Source: Tetradesmus obliquus
Lineage: Eukaryota; Chlorophyta; Chlorophyceae; Sphaeropleales; Scenedesmaceae
Assembly: GCA_030272155.1 (NCBI GenBank)
Contig: CP126205.1
Location: forward strand, 732,501 to 796,500
DNA length: 64,000 nt
Reading direction: 5' to 3'
In this document: positions 45,956-57,774 of the stretch, in pieces
Layout: every line of letters begins with the position of its first letter
Numbering within the stretch: position 1 is the stretch's first letter
Translations under genes and position numbers: made by a program
The notes under the pieces: model-generated
Seen by the model: only the letters and a program-made list of their open reading frames with translations
Databases searched by the model: none
What the model was told of the DNA's origin: nothing

Positions 45956-48900
45956 CAGGCTGACAGCGCCAAGACAGGCAGCCACCTCACCTACATCCCC
46001 CCTGCCAAGCCCAAGCTGCCAGGCCACGAGGAGAGCTACAACCCGCCCAAGGAGTACGTGCCCACAGGTGCGGCGCAGCCTTTTTAAACCATTGGTGGAC
46101 GCAATGTGCTTGTGGTTGTAAAGTAAGGTATGCAGCTGTTGCTGGCCATGAGAAGGGTTACAACCCTCCCAAGGAGTACGTGCCCACAGGTGCGATGAAG
46201 TGCTTGTGTAGCAAGCTGTTACAAAGCTCATTGACAGGAAGCTTGTGGAGTGATGCATCACTCCTTTGTCGACCCGATGCTGTGCTAGCTTGGCAGCTGC
46301 TGCTTAAGCAAGTGCTATTAAATTTGCATTCACATCACTTCAAGGCGACACGCCTCTCTTGCATTTTACAATTGGCACACCTTAAATTACACTCTGTTCC
46401 CTACACCGCACTGCACTGCAGAGGAGGAGAGAGCCGGCTATGTTCCCTGTTTTTCGGCTGCCTCTCACACTTCCTGGCCTCACTGCTCTCACACTTCATG
46501 CACCTGGCCTCACTCTTGTTGCGCACACTTTGTTTTCTGAAGAGGAGGAGAAGGCCGGCTGGCAGCTGCTGCCGCTTGACGAGCAGCCCAGCTATGCCTT
46601 TGACTGCCTCTCACACTTCCTGGCCGCACTGCTCTCACACTTCCTGCACCTGGTCACACTCAATGTATGCACATCACACTTTTTCCTTCCTGCAGAGGAG
46701 GAGAAGGCCGGCTGGGAGCTGCTGCCGCCTGAGGAGCGGCCCGGCTACGTGCCGCAGGCCTTTGAATGCCTGCGCCACGTGCCGCTGTACGCCAACTTCA
46801 TCAAAGAGCGCTTCGAGCGCTGCCTGGACCTATACCTGTGCCCAAGGTGTGTGTTATAACGCTGTAGTTATGTTTGATCTTTCAACCATGATTTGCTGCA
46901 CATATGGCCGTTTGGCGCCGGCTTCACAAGCTGTGCTTCGAGCTCTGCCTGGGGGCCTGCCGCATCAGCAGTGTGTTTGGTTGTGTTTCTTTGACAGGCT
47001 GGTGTTGGTGTGCTGCTGCCTGGGTGGGTTGGCAGCAAGGTTTGAGAGCGCTCACTGCTGCCACGTCAGTTCGGGTATTGTTGCTGTTGCTCGCAATGTG
47101 CAAGTCCTCACAATCAGCTCACCACCGCTGCCTGCTATCAACTGCCGCCTCCTGCTGCTCCCTGTGCTGCACACAGGGTCCGCAAGAAGCGCATGTTCAT
47201 CGACCCCAAAACCCTGGTGCCCAAGCTGCCTAAACCCCAGGACCTGCAGCCCTTCCCGCAAACCCTGGCGCTGCGCTTCAGCGGCCACACCAGCCGCGTG
47301 CGCTGCATCGCGCCACACCCCAGCGGCCAGTGGCTGGCTTCGGGCTCTGATGATGGCACAGTACGGCTCTGGGAGGTGGCAACAGGCAGATGCAGCGCAA
47401 AGTGGACTCTAGGAGAGCCCATTATGAGTGTGGGCTGGTGCCCCAATGCGGCGCTGCAGTTGCTGGGTGCTGCTGTGGGGAAGCGGCTGGTGCTGCTGCT
47501 GTCGGGGCTGGGAGGGGAGGAGGTGGAGGCGGCTGCACGCGCTGCCTGCAAGGTGGGTTGGTTATCTTTGCATGAGTAGCTGATGCTGCAATGAATAATG
47601 AAGGCTGAATGACTGGTAGCTACATCTCACTGGGGAGGGGTGGAGGCGGCTGCACGCGCCGCGTGCAAGGTGGGTGCTGGGACAGCCTTACCCCGTTGTT
47701 CTTTGTGCGATTGTGTGCTGCCTCTTCTGCTGTATGGATGTTTGGGGTGAGGGGCACAAGGATGTGTGGGCTTGGAAAGAAGGTTGTGGCGGCTGCACGC
47801 GCTGCCTGCAAGGTGGGTGCTGCACTGCAGAGGGTGCTGCTGGACTGTCCGCTGCTGCCTCTCCTGCTGTATGGGATCATCAACATTGCGGAGTGATTGA
47901 CTGGTAGCAATGTGCCGCTGCAAATGCTGCTGCTGCTGCTGTGTGGGGGTGAGGGGCACAAGGCTAGCCTGCCAGGGCTGCCCCAGGTTTCAAGTGACAA
48001 CAATAACAATTTGCTGATGATTCGCTGCCGTCCTGCCCACCCCGTGCTGCTGCCATCATGCAGGTGCCTGCTGCAGCTGCAGCAGGCGGCGAGCAGCAGC
48101 AGCAGCAGCTGGCACGCTGGGAGTCGCGGCCAGATGGTGGACTGGAGCTGCACACGCAGCACCCGGTGCGGCAGATCACATGGCACGCGCGCGGCGACTA
48201 CTTTGCGTCAGTAGCACCTACAGGCGCAACACAGGTGGGTTCTGCGGAAGTTGTTGAAATGCAGAGGCGTTGACGCCTGCAGAACGGCGTGCCAGCAGGA
48301 AAGCCGCACTCAGCAGCACTGTGGACCTCAGGCTGTGGCTGCCTGTTTGTTGCGTGGATGCGGCTGTTGCATGGTATTTGTGGTGTATTTGAAATGGTTG
48401 CTGCTGCTGCCTGTGATGAGTACCCACTTTGGCTGTGGTTCAGACCTGCCGGGGTAGTAGCCGTGCAGCTGCTGACAAAAAAGTGACAGCGAGACAATTG
48501 TCTCTGCGCCTGAGGCTTCGTGTGCAGCTTTGTTTTGGTCCCTTGATTGTGGCTATGCTTGTGCTACAATGTGATTTGCAAGCTGGTGTGTATGTGTGCA
48601 TTGTGTGCACTGGGCGAATGTTGGTCATGCTACAGCAGCTGCATTGATATTCAGGCGTCCTGTTGTGCAGGCACGTTTGCAACAACAGCAGGAGCTATGC
48701 GCAGCACGTAGATCTCTGTGTGTGCGTGCCTGTGTGTCTGTCCTGTGGATTGAGACCTGGTCATTGTGCAACAGCTGTTGCATCGCCCGTGATGAGCACC
48801 CACTTTGGCTGTGGTTCAGACCTGCCGGGGTAGTAGCCGCGCAGCTGCTGACAAAAAGTGATTGTTGATCCCAGATTGACACCTGAGGCGATGATGGTTT

Positions 48901-50530
48901 CCCGTTTGTTGTCGTGAGCAACTTCTCTTTGTCAGGATGTACTCTTTACAACATGACATAACGCTTGTCGCCCAAGCATATATTTTGTTATTTGTCTGCA
49001 TCTGATGTAGGGTTTTCCAGCTGATTTTTCTGTCGCCATCCTGTTCAGCAGTGTATCATAGCATGTGGTGGCCGTGCTGGTGCTCTAGCTGTCCTGTCAG
49101 AAAAGCCACAATGTATTCCGCAAGAACCGCAAGGGGCCTTCTGACCTGCTCCCTGCTGCAACTGCATTGATGCAGGCGGTGCTGGTGCACCAGCTGTCGC
49201 GGCACAGCACGCAGAACCCCTTCCGCAAGAACCGCGGGCGCGTGCAGCGCGTGGCCTTCCACCCGCTGAAGCCTTTCTTCTTCGTGGCCACGCAGAACGC
49301 GGTTCGAATCTACAACCTGGCAAAGCAGGTGAGGTCTTTTTCTGCACACTAGATAGTTACCGATGTGCTTGGGCGCCCTCCGTCTCCTTGGCCATGCAGC
49401 ATAAAGTGCGCATCTACAACCTCGCAAAGCGGGTCGGATTCTAGCAATTCTGTCATTATTACATCGCAAACCAGCAATTGAGCTGGAGACTGTTCATACA
49501 TGCAGGCGCTGGCCAAATCGCTGCCTGCGGGCAGCGTCGTGGTCAGCCACAGATAACCATATATGCAGCTAGCTGACTCAGCATGTCTCCTTGTTTCTGC
49601 TGTTGTGTGCAGGCCCTGGCCAAGAAGCTGCTGGGTGGCAGCGGCGTGATCGGCTGCAGTGGATTGTTTATGATTAGCACGCGGCTGACTTAGTGTGTTT
49701 CCTTATTCCTTGCTGCTGTGCAGGCGCTGGCCAAGAAGCTGCTTGGGGGCAGCGGCGTGATCAGCGCCATGGCGGTGCACCCCAGCGGCGATCACGTCAT
49801 CGTGGGCTCCGAGGACAAGCGCCTGGCATGGTGTGTTATTTATGTTGTTATGTTGTTACTTTGTTACTTTGTGATGTTGACGTATGTATACATGCAGCAG
49901 TATCGTAGGGCTCAGCTCACGTGCTTGCACCATGTCAGTTCGGGCAGCAAGGATAAGCGCCTGGCATGGTAACGGCAGTGTGTACAGCAGTACAGCAGAT
50001 CACAGCAGTCGCAAAGCAGTACATCAGCAAATGAGCTTGGGTGCCTTCGTCGCTGCTTCTCGAACCTGCAAGATTTTCAGTCCGCCACTGGAGGAAGTTA
50101 GCCGCAATCCGCTGGCTTGCAATGCTGTCTTTGTCATACAAGTATTGCAACTGCTCGCTGTGAGTTGCGCACCTGAATCTCACCGTGAATCAAATGTGCT
50201 CATCGAAAATTTTTTTCTCGCAGGTACGACCTGGACCTGTCCACGTCACCATACAAGGCGCTGCGCTACCACAGCTACGCCGTGCGCGGCGCAGCCTTCC
50301 ACAGCACCTACCCGCTCTTTGCCAGCAGCAGCGATGATGGCACAGCACATGTCTTCCATGGCAGGGTGTATGCAGACCTGATGACCAACCCGCTAATCGT
50401 GCCTGTCAAGATCCTGCGGGGACACAAGGTGGTGGACTCGGCTGGTGTGCTGGATTGCGCGTTCCACCCCACACAGCCGTGGCTCTTCACTGCGGGGGCT
50501 GACGGGGATGTGCTGCTGTTCTGCAACTAG
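43175..50530 (+). CDS. BOP1: Ribosome biogenesis protein BOP1/Erb1
   Basis: A complete 743-aa protein, about the length of human BOP1. Exons: 43175-43497, 43852-43919, 44308-44366, 44727-44906, 45329-45444, 45594-45705, 45959-46067, 46696-46846, 47177-47552, 48064-48234, 49176-49328, 49724-49830, 50224-50530. They sum to 2,232 bases with matching phases. An acidic N-terminus is followed by the BOP1NT signature ([53 protein letters not shown]). The C-terminal WD40 propeller begins at [16 protein letters not shown] and includes [16 protein letters not shown]. The protein ends in [12 protein letters not shown]1/Erb1 forms the PeBoW complex with PES1 and WDR12, which is needed for 27S/32S pre-rRNA processing and 60S assembly in the nucleolus. 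The intron after exon 44308-44366 has a GC donor (cag|gcaagc). Exon echoes occur in most later introns. Confidence 0.95.
45188..45275 (+). repeat. Head copy of BOP1 exon 45329-45444
   Basis: [20 protein letters not shown] with a CACACAG acceptor repeats the exon start, upstream, then breaks down. Confidence 0.92.
46138..46195 (+). repeat. Tail copy of BOP1 exon 45959-46067
   Basis: [15 protein letters not shown] plus a GGTGCG donor repeats the exon end, 120 bp downstream. Confidence 0.92.
46410..46640 (+). repeat. Two head copies of BOP1 exon 46696-46846
   Basis: Copies near 46418-46450 (EEERAGYVP) and 46545-46610 ([20 protein letters not shown]) repeat the exon start. They are upstream of the intact exon and separated by TCACACTTCCTGGC-type intronic repeats. 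Confidence 0.88.
47630..47822 (+). repeat. Two tail copies of BOP1 exon 47177-47552
   Basis: Copies at about 47635-47680 and 47784-47820 repeat EAAARAACK with a GTGGGT donor, downstream of the intact exon. Confidence 0.88.
48398..48864. repeat. Intronic direct repeat in BOP1
   Basis: A segment of about 65 bp (gatgagtacccactttggct and onward through gccgggg and gctgctgacaaaaa) occurs at about 48415-48483 and again at 48792-48858. No exon is involved. Confidence 0.85.
49055..49112 (+). repeat. Head copy of BOP1 exon 49176-49328
   Basis: Decayed VAVLVL, then [10 protein letters not shown], repeats AVLVHQ and NPFRKNRGR upstream of the exon. It contains an in-frame stop. Confidence 0.75.
49393..49440 (+). 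repeat. Tail copy of BOP1 exon 49176-49328
   Basis: [11 protein letters not shown] repeats [10 protein letters not shown] downstream of the exon. Confidence 0.8.
49500..49672 (+). repeat. Two head copies of BOP1 exon 49724-49830
   Basis: Copies at about 49504-49552 ([14 protein letters not shown]) and 49615-49662 ([14 protein letters not shown]) with TGCAG acceptors lie upstream of the intact exon. Confidence 0.9.
49937..49976 (+). repeat. Tail copy of BOP1 exon 49724-49830
   Basis: GSKDKRLAW repeats GSEDKRLAW downstream, but the donor GT has become TAA. Confidence 0.85.
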
Positions 50531-52402
50531 CGTGGTTGCACTGTGTGTCATGTGGTGGTGTTGAAGGCTGTCCTGCTGGGGGAAAGGTTGCAGTGGCTGC
50601 TGCAGCAGCAGGCATGCAGTTACGCTGCAGGTGCAGCATGATGTGTGGCCTGCTGCTGCGTGTGGCGATGTTGATGCTTGTCAATCGCACAGCACACATT
50701 GCAGGCGGCATGCGCAGCCAGCTGCCTGCTTCGCAGTGCTTGCTGGGGATGCCGTGCAGTGGCTAAGCGGCGGAGGGCTGCTGTACGTGTAGTCAGGACG
50801 AGGGGCTGCTTGCCATAGTGCAGCTTGCCAGCGCGCTAGAGTCACTGGCCACATCCTGTGGATAGCTGATGTAGTGGTTGCCCAATGAGCCTGTCATTGG
50901 CTCGAAAACGGGCTGTGCCTTTGTCGTGTGTTTGCGTGGGGATGCCGGCTGTGCATGACCGCATCTCTGCTTGCTACTGCTGTCGACAGTGGGGGTGAAG
51001 CTGTCGGTGATCCGCGGTGGTATGCTGAGTTGCTGAAGCTTGGTGCTGGGCCTTGCACTATCTTGCACCATCTTGCACTGTGTCATGTGCTGCGCAGCTG
51101 TGGAGGCCATTTGCCCCATCGCAGCAGCAAGCTCCTGCAAACTGCATGCAGCTGACTGTTGTGCGCCAGTACTGTCCAGGCCAGTACTGTCCAGGCATAA
51201 GCACGACTTTTGACAGGAGATGAGTCATGTTGGTGCCACCAGTTGTTTCATGGCGTTGCAGCTGCCTTTGTGCACCCCTCTGCGGTCTGCAGGCGTATGT
51301 TGCTACGCTTGATGCTGGCATCTCTACACGGAGTGCAGCATGCTCTCTGGTCTCGAGACCTTGCTGCCAGATGTCTGTTTCTAGTGCCGGCAAAGTACGC
51401 AAGTGCTTGCCAATTGTAACAGCACGTTGCTGCCTTTCTGTGCTGCACATTGTACAGCTGTAGCCCTAGGCCTGCTCATGCAAGCACAGTGCTGAAACTC
51501 CACCAACTAGCCCTTGCGTGCTTGGATTGTGATCTGCAACGTACGATGTGTACAGCCCCTGAATCACCCCGGTTGCTGGCGTTGGTGCAGGTGGGATGCA
51601 AGCACTTGAAACAACCCAGGGGCTTGGCATGCAGTTCATCACCCTGCCATGCACTTACACAGTAATCTGCACAGGCGGGTGACCTATGGCACAGCAGCAG
51701 TGTGCAGTGTATAAGCTGCTTCTCATGCACAGTCCACACAAGATGCTTCTCGTCCGCAAGCAGTGAGTAAACCAAGCAGCAGTGATTGCATCCTAGTTGC
51801 CAACGCCACTGCAACTGCGCTCACCATGCCGTGCACATCATACTACATTGGACAACAGTAATGCTGGGCCCGATTCTTGACGCTGACCTATCACGTGTGT
51901 GCAATCCACAGCCACCAGCAATCAGAGCCAGGCAGCAAGCGAAGCAAGCGTAAGGCAATCACAGCCTGAACAACAGCCACAGTTCCCCTACGAGCTCAGC
52001 AGAGGTCAATGCCACCCAGGAACTGTATGTAATCAAAGCGTAAACGTAACGTAACAAAACCGCCAGCAACAAGTAGCCGAGCTGCTGCCAACAAAGTAGT
52101 GGCCATCACCGCCCAAACATCAAGTGGCTGCAACATGGGTAGCACCCAATGCTACTCAGCATAGCATAGCCCCACATGGCACTTAAAGCCTATCAGTTCA
52201 TCACAGCAACGCACTGAAACGATGCTACACAGCGGTTTTCATCTGTTGATGCCAGGATGCAGCCACCAGACAACAGTAACCGCTCGTCACAGAACATCAG
52301 CTCGTCACATAACATTAGCGACTATTGTGCAGGCAACAGAACGCCCAGCTGATCACAGCAACGATATTTCAGCTCATTGACTCAACATCTGTTCTGTATG
52401 TT

Positions 52403-52439
<37 letters not shown>
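52403..52439. repeat. (CAG)n microsatellite
   Basis: Twelve perfect CAG units in intergenic DNA. Confidence 0.95.
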
Positions 52440-52440
<1 letters not shown>

Positions 52441-52727
52441 TGCGGTACCACATCATGATCGGTGGTTTCCAATGCTGCAGCAGACTCTGCTCGGAGCCAG
52501 CATGCAGTCATAACCAGCACATGCAGTCTGCACCACGCCCGCAGTTCCGATCACCCTGTGAATCACCACATTGATCACCTGCAACAATCAGTCCTTTATT
52601 CATCCATCCCAACAAGGCTTTGCCCCGCCCAGTGTGTCCCAGATGATATGTCCCGCATCTTATGTCCTGTGTGATGACGTGTCCCATCTGGCGTGTCCCG
52701 GTCACTGCTGCACGGTTGTTGCAGCCG

Positions 52728-52775
52728 ACGCTGATGTCGGCCCACTCCTTCAGCAGACGCTGTCACAGCTGCCTC
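52728..52775 (-). repeat. Copy of the terminal exon end, in the 3' flank
   Basis: It repeats the region around EWTNIGGG(C) in decayed form, downstream of the stop codon, like the duplicated XPO5 tail. Confidence 0.65.
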
Positions 52776-52840
52776 GTTCAATGTGTCCCATCCGAAGCGT
52801 CCCATCTGAAGCGTCCCATCTGGTGTGTCCCATGTGCAGC

Positions 52841-54462
52841 TCAGTTGTAGCAGCCGCCGCCGATGTTGGTCCACTCGCCGTTGACACACTTAGAGTAGTA
52901 GCCTCCCTTGTAGCCACTGCCGCAGCTGGCCTCGCAGCGCGTGTTGTGCTTCACAGAGCTGCGAGGGCAGTATCAGCAGCAGCAGCAGCAGCAGCAGCAG
53001 TATCAGCAACGTGTTGTGCTTCACGGAGCTGCAGGCTCTGCAGCAGCATACATGCAACACCAGTTGGCCAGGTTTCAGGTCAAGGTTGCTATGAACAGCA
53101 GCACAGCTGTTACGTGTGTTCTGGCGTTGGCAACAAGCGTCATGCCAGGGCTCATGTCATGCATGCAAAGCGTATAATGGTAGCTGTAGCAACACTGCAA
53201 TGTGTCAGTTGCCGGCAGCTGACACAAGGTCTGACCTGAGTCAGTTCTGCTGCAAGCTGGCAGGCTAGTGGTACCATCACCCAGCCAACTACCGCAGCCA
53301 TTGATGTCTGTCATAACTTGACGATCCATTTAACGGTTCCGTGCATACCTGGGGCAGTATGACAGGCACTTCTTGCCGCAGTTCTTGGCCCAGGTCCTGC
53401 ACAGCAGCAGAAAGACAGCGGAAGCAGCACTGTGGCCAATCTTGAGCAGCCAGCCATCCGTTGCTGCAGCTTAATACCGACATTGAAACGCTTGTTGGTG
53501 CAGCTGAGGCTGTCATACTGTGTTGCAGACGCCCACCTGCAGTTGTAGCAGAAGCCGCACTATCCACAGTCAACCGCAGCTGTAATGCAAACTGCATGTA
53601 TGCGCTGCTAGTGCACAGTGCAGCAGCCCACCTGGACTTGTAGCAGATGCCGCTGCCACCGCAATTGCGCTTCCACTTGCCCCACCCATGGCCCGCCCCG
53701 CCCCAGCAGGACGGCTTGCCGCCAGGGTAGCCATAGCAGGCTGCGCCAGCAGCAGCAGCAGCAGCAGCAGCAACAGGGGGTTTCTACCAATGGACATATA
53801 AAACGCTATGCGCAGTCACACTGTTGCCCATAATGAGCCAGCTCCATTTTCACCCAGCAGCTCAAAAACATGCAGCAGGAAAACATTCACCACAGGCGTG
53901 CATGCAACTGCCCATCAATTGGCACGTCACTGAGCAAACAAAGCACATTTGTCTATCTAGCTCCAGCCCCAGCAGCAGCAGCAGCTCCCGTTTGGAGGGA
54001 TCCTTGTAAGGCACGCAGCCGCCCATGACTTGCGTCCAGCTGCCTTCGCCGACGCACATGTCACACTCAGCTCCAAGAAAAAACATACACCATTACTGCA
54101 AGCACACCCAACCCACTGCTGCTAAACTCAGCCATAAACACGCAACTCCGCTTCAAATCCCAACACCAGGCAGCAGCAACAGCAGCTCACGCTTTGCCGG
54201 CTCCTTGTATGGCACGCAGCCGCCCCGCACTTGCGTCCAGCTGCCGTCACCAGCACACGTCACAGTGGGCTCGCAGGGGTGTGCATAGAACCCTGGCTGG
54301 CAGGCTGCACTGCAGATGCGCTGGGAGTGGTAGCCATATCCGCTGCTGTAGCACTTCCAGCCGCTGGTGTTAGGGGGGTCAGGGATATCTGGGTAGCCGC
54401 TGCTGCAGTCGGGGCTGTTGGCGGGCTCGCAGGATCCGTCGACTGCCGACCACTTGCCTGCA

Positions 54463-54510
<48 letters not shown>

Positions 54511-56128
54511 GGCGTAAGTCAGGACGGTGCTTTACTTTAGAGATAACTGAAGTATGCGCTGCTGTAGCACTTCCAGCCACTGGTGTTAGGGGGGTTGGGG
54601 ATGTTAGGGTAGCTGCTGCTGCAGTCAGGGGTGTAGGCGGGCTTGCAGGAGCCGTCAACCGCTGACCACTTGCCTGCAGCAGACAGTGCATGGTGATCGC
54701 AGCAGGAGCCTGTCACGGCAACTTGCAAAGCAACTGCAAGCTCTGCACTGCTGCAGCGCCCACCTGTGCTCCAATCGCAGGTGCTTCATGGCTCCGTGTC
54801 ATTGCCGTTGCTGCTGACAAAAGAGGCAGCCAAAACTTGCCAAGAAGTGGGGACAACTTGGCCACACATGCACTGCTGCAGCGCCCACCTGTGTTCCAGT
54901 CGCACATGCTTGATGGCTCCCTGTCGTTGCCGTTGCTGCTGACACATAATATGGCCAATGCAGACACGAAGTGAACAGCTTGGGCCACAAATGCCCGAAC
55001 AACAGCCATATTGCAGCGCTGCAGGGCTTACCTGTGTTCCAGTCGCAGGTGCTGCTTGGCTCCGTGTCATTGCCGTTGCTGCTGACGTAGCCTGAGCAGC
55101 AGGTGGCCAGGCAGGTGGTGGTCACACCGGGGCCCAGGCCCGTGGTGTAGCACCTGCGGGCAGCAGCAGCAGCAGCAGCAGCAATACAAAGTGCTTAGCA
55201 GTAGATACGTAGCCTAAGCAGCAGGTGGCAGGGCAGGTGGTGGTCACACCGGGGCCTAGGCCCGTGGTGTAGCACCTTGCAAAGCAACGGTGGCGGCGGC
55301 GGCAGCAGCAGGAGCAGCAGCATAACATGGTTTCAGCAACAAAACACATGCTGTTGTTCAGGCAGGGGGTGGTGCTTTGGTACACCGTAACTACACTTAC
55401 ATACAGTTGCCCACCTCTTGCTGGACCATCCCAGGGAGTGGTTGGGTGCTGAGTAAGAGGGGCAGCCCTGGCAGGCTTGGTGCTGGGGCAGCTGGGGCAG
55501 CTGGCACATGGAACTACAGCTAATGACACCACCTGCAACTGCGCACACCTACTCACAACTACGTATCATCATCAACCGTACTACAACCACACACCTCTTG
55601 CTGGACCATTCCAGGGGAGTTCTGGGGTGCCGCATATGAAGGGTTTCCCTGGCAGGGTTGGTGCTGGGGCAGCTGGGGCAGCCGGGGCAATAAGACATGC
55701 AACTACAGCTCCTCACAACTACATACAACCTCACACACAACTACACACAAGTTATGTGGGGCGTCAACACAAAATACAACTGATGTAACGATGCATCACA
55801 CACCTCTTGCTGGACCATCCCAGGGAGTTGTCTGGTGCCGCATACCACCAAAGGGTAGCCCTGGCAGGGGTTGCTGCTGGGGCAGCTGGGGCATACAACC
55901 ACATCAATTCACAACAACACAACTGCGAGGGAGAACAACTACTCACAACTATGCAGCATCAATTGCGGTACAGCCACGCACCTCTTGCTGGACCATCCCA
56001 GGGAGTTCTGTGGTGCTGCATATGAGGGGTAGCCCTGGCAGGGGTTGCTGCTGGGGCAGCTGGGGCAGTCAGGGCCGGCACGCACACAGGAGCCGGACAC
56101 ATCCGTCCAACCGCCTGGAGGGTGGCAC

Positions 56129-56174
<46 letters not shown>

Positions 56175-56697
56175 TGTGGTTGTCAATCAGCTGTAGCATC
56201 AGCATCAGTGTTGCTTTGCGCTGCTGACAGAGTGCTTGCATTGGCACAGGATCCGTTTCGTGATAACTTGCGTCACCATACCCTGAAGACCAGGTTGCAC
56301 ATGCATACCATCTACAACGGTGCCAGGACCCACATGCAACTTCTTCTCTCTTTTTTGCCTCAACATGCTGTCTTTTTCACAAGTGGTGTTGTGTGATGCG
56401 CGTGGCGAGAACAGAGCATTTGCACAGCCCGCATCACCCCCGCTCCCTGCCTCACCTGTGGCTGTGTCACACGTGGCAATCGGCACGCCGCCAGGGCCCT
56501 GCAGAGCAAAGAAAACCAAACATGACAGGTATGTTTTATACTTCATTTCAGCACCCTGTCACATCACGTCTTCAACTGCTTTGTATCAGCTCTTCCAACA
56601 CCTGCCCCCCTGCATGTAGCAGTCGTTGCAGTAGGCCTGACAGGTGTAGTTGCTTGCGGGTCAAGTGCTGCACAGCACAGCACAATTCATGCTGCTG

Positions 56698-56741
<44 letters not shown>

Positions 56742-57226
56742 TCACTTCACTCCCACCTGCACGTAGCTGCTTTTGCAGTAGGCCTAGCAGGTGTAGCTGC
56801 CATCAGGCGTCTCATCGCACCACGCGCCACTCCACCCCACACTGCTATCATGCACTATTGTTGCACTCCACCTAAACCCTGTTTCTACGATTGACGTGGT
56901 TCCATTTGCATGTTAGAGCATCCGGTGACGGGCTCATCTGGCAAAAAACAACCCACAAACAAACTCAACTCCAAGGATCAACAGCAATCCCTCTTACCTG
57001 CACATATCCGCTCTTGCAGTAGGCCTGGCAGGTGTACTTCCCATCAGGCGTCTCATCACACCACGCGCCACTCCACCCCAGACTGCCACTGCCTGGCTGG
57101 CAAGGGGGTGTGATGGAGCACATGTTCTCCACAGTCTCACATGATCCGGTTACTGGGCCCCACTTGCCAGTGCTGCCGGAGCAGACGATCTTTGGGATGT
57201 TGACGCGCGGGTCGTAGCCAGAGGTG

Positions 57227-57269
<43 letters not shown>

Positions 57270-57707
57270 TGTTCAGGAAGTGCACACGTATGTTGTTGGG
57301 CAGATGCGACTCCCAGGCTGGGGTGCATTATGTATTGTCTGATGGCAGCAGCAAGAGCAGAGAAGGCAATGTCCCGGCTTGCCGCCAGCTCTGCAGCTAC
57401 ACGGCTGCCTGCGCCAGGGGGTCAAACGGCAAAAATGTTGGAGGCCGCAACATCTGCCGCCTGCACTTACAAGTTGCGGAGGAGCTAGCTGTTACCCAGC
57501 AGTGCCGCTGTGACGCTAAGCCCGGGTCAGCAAGCATACAGGTGACTCACATGGGGCCCGATATGTTGACCTGATATCATTATACTGCCTCGCTCTTTCA
57601 ATGTAACTATTCATCATCAGGTGACTCACATGGGGCCACGCACTCGTAGTTGCCATTGAAGGTGTAGCAGTTGTTGTCCGACCAGCCCACCGAACCTGTG
57701 AAAGAGC

Positions 57708-57774
<67 letters not shown>

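Larger units (their letters stand above)
50531..52840. other. Convergent intergenic region between BOP1 and the Cys-rich gene
   Basis: No gene is supported in these 2.3 kb. Both flanking genes end here. Seen are a direct repeat cagtactgtccaggc (about 51169-51198), a CAG run at 52403-52439, and short repeats of gtgtcccatctg type at about 52630-52830. Confidence 0.5.

Noticed and set aside
57224-57574. + strand Cys-rich frame (116 codons)
   Set aside because: It overlaps the start of a well-supported minus-strand exon and begins in a CAG run, with no exon structure or known motif.
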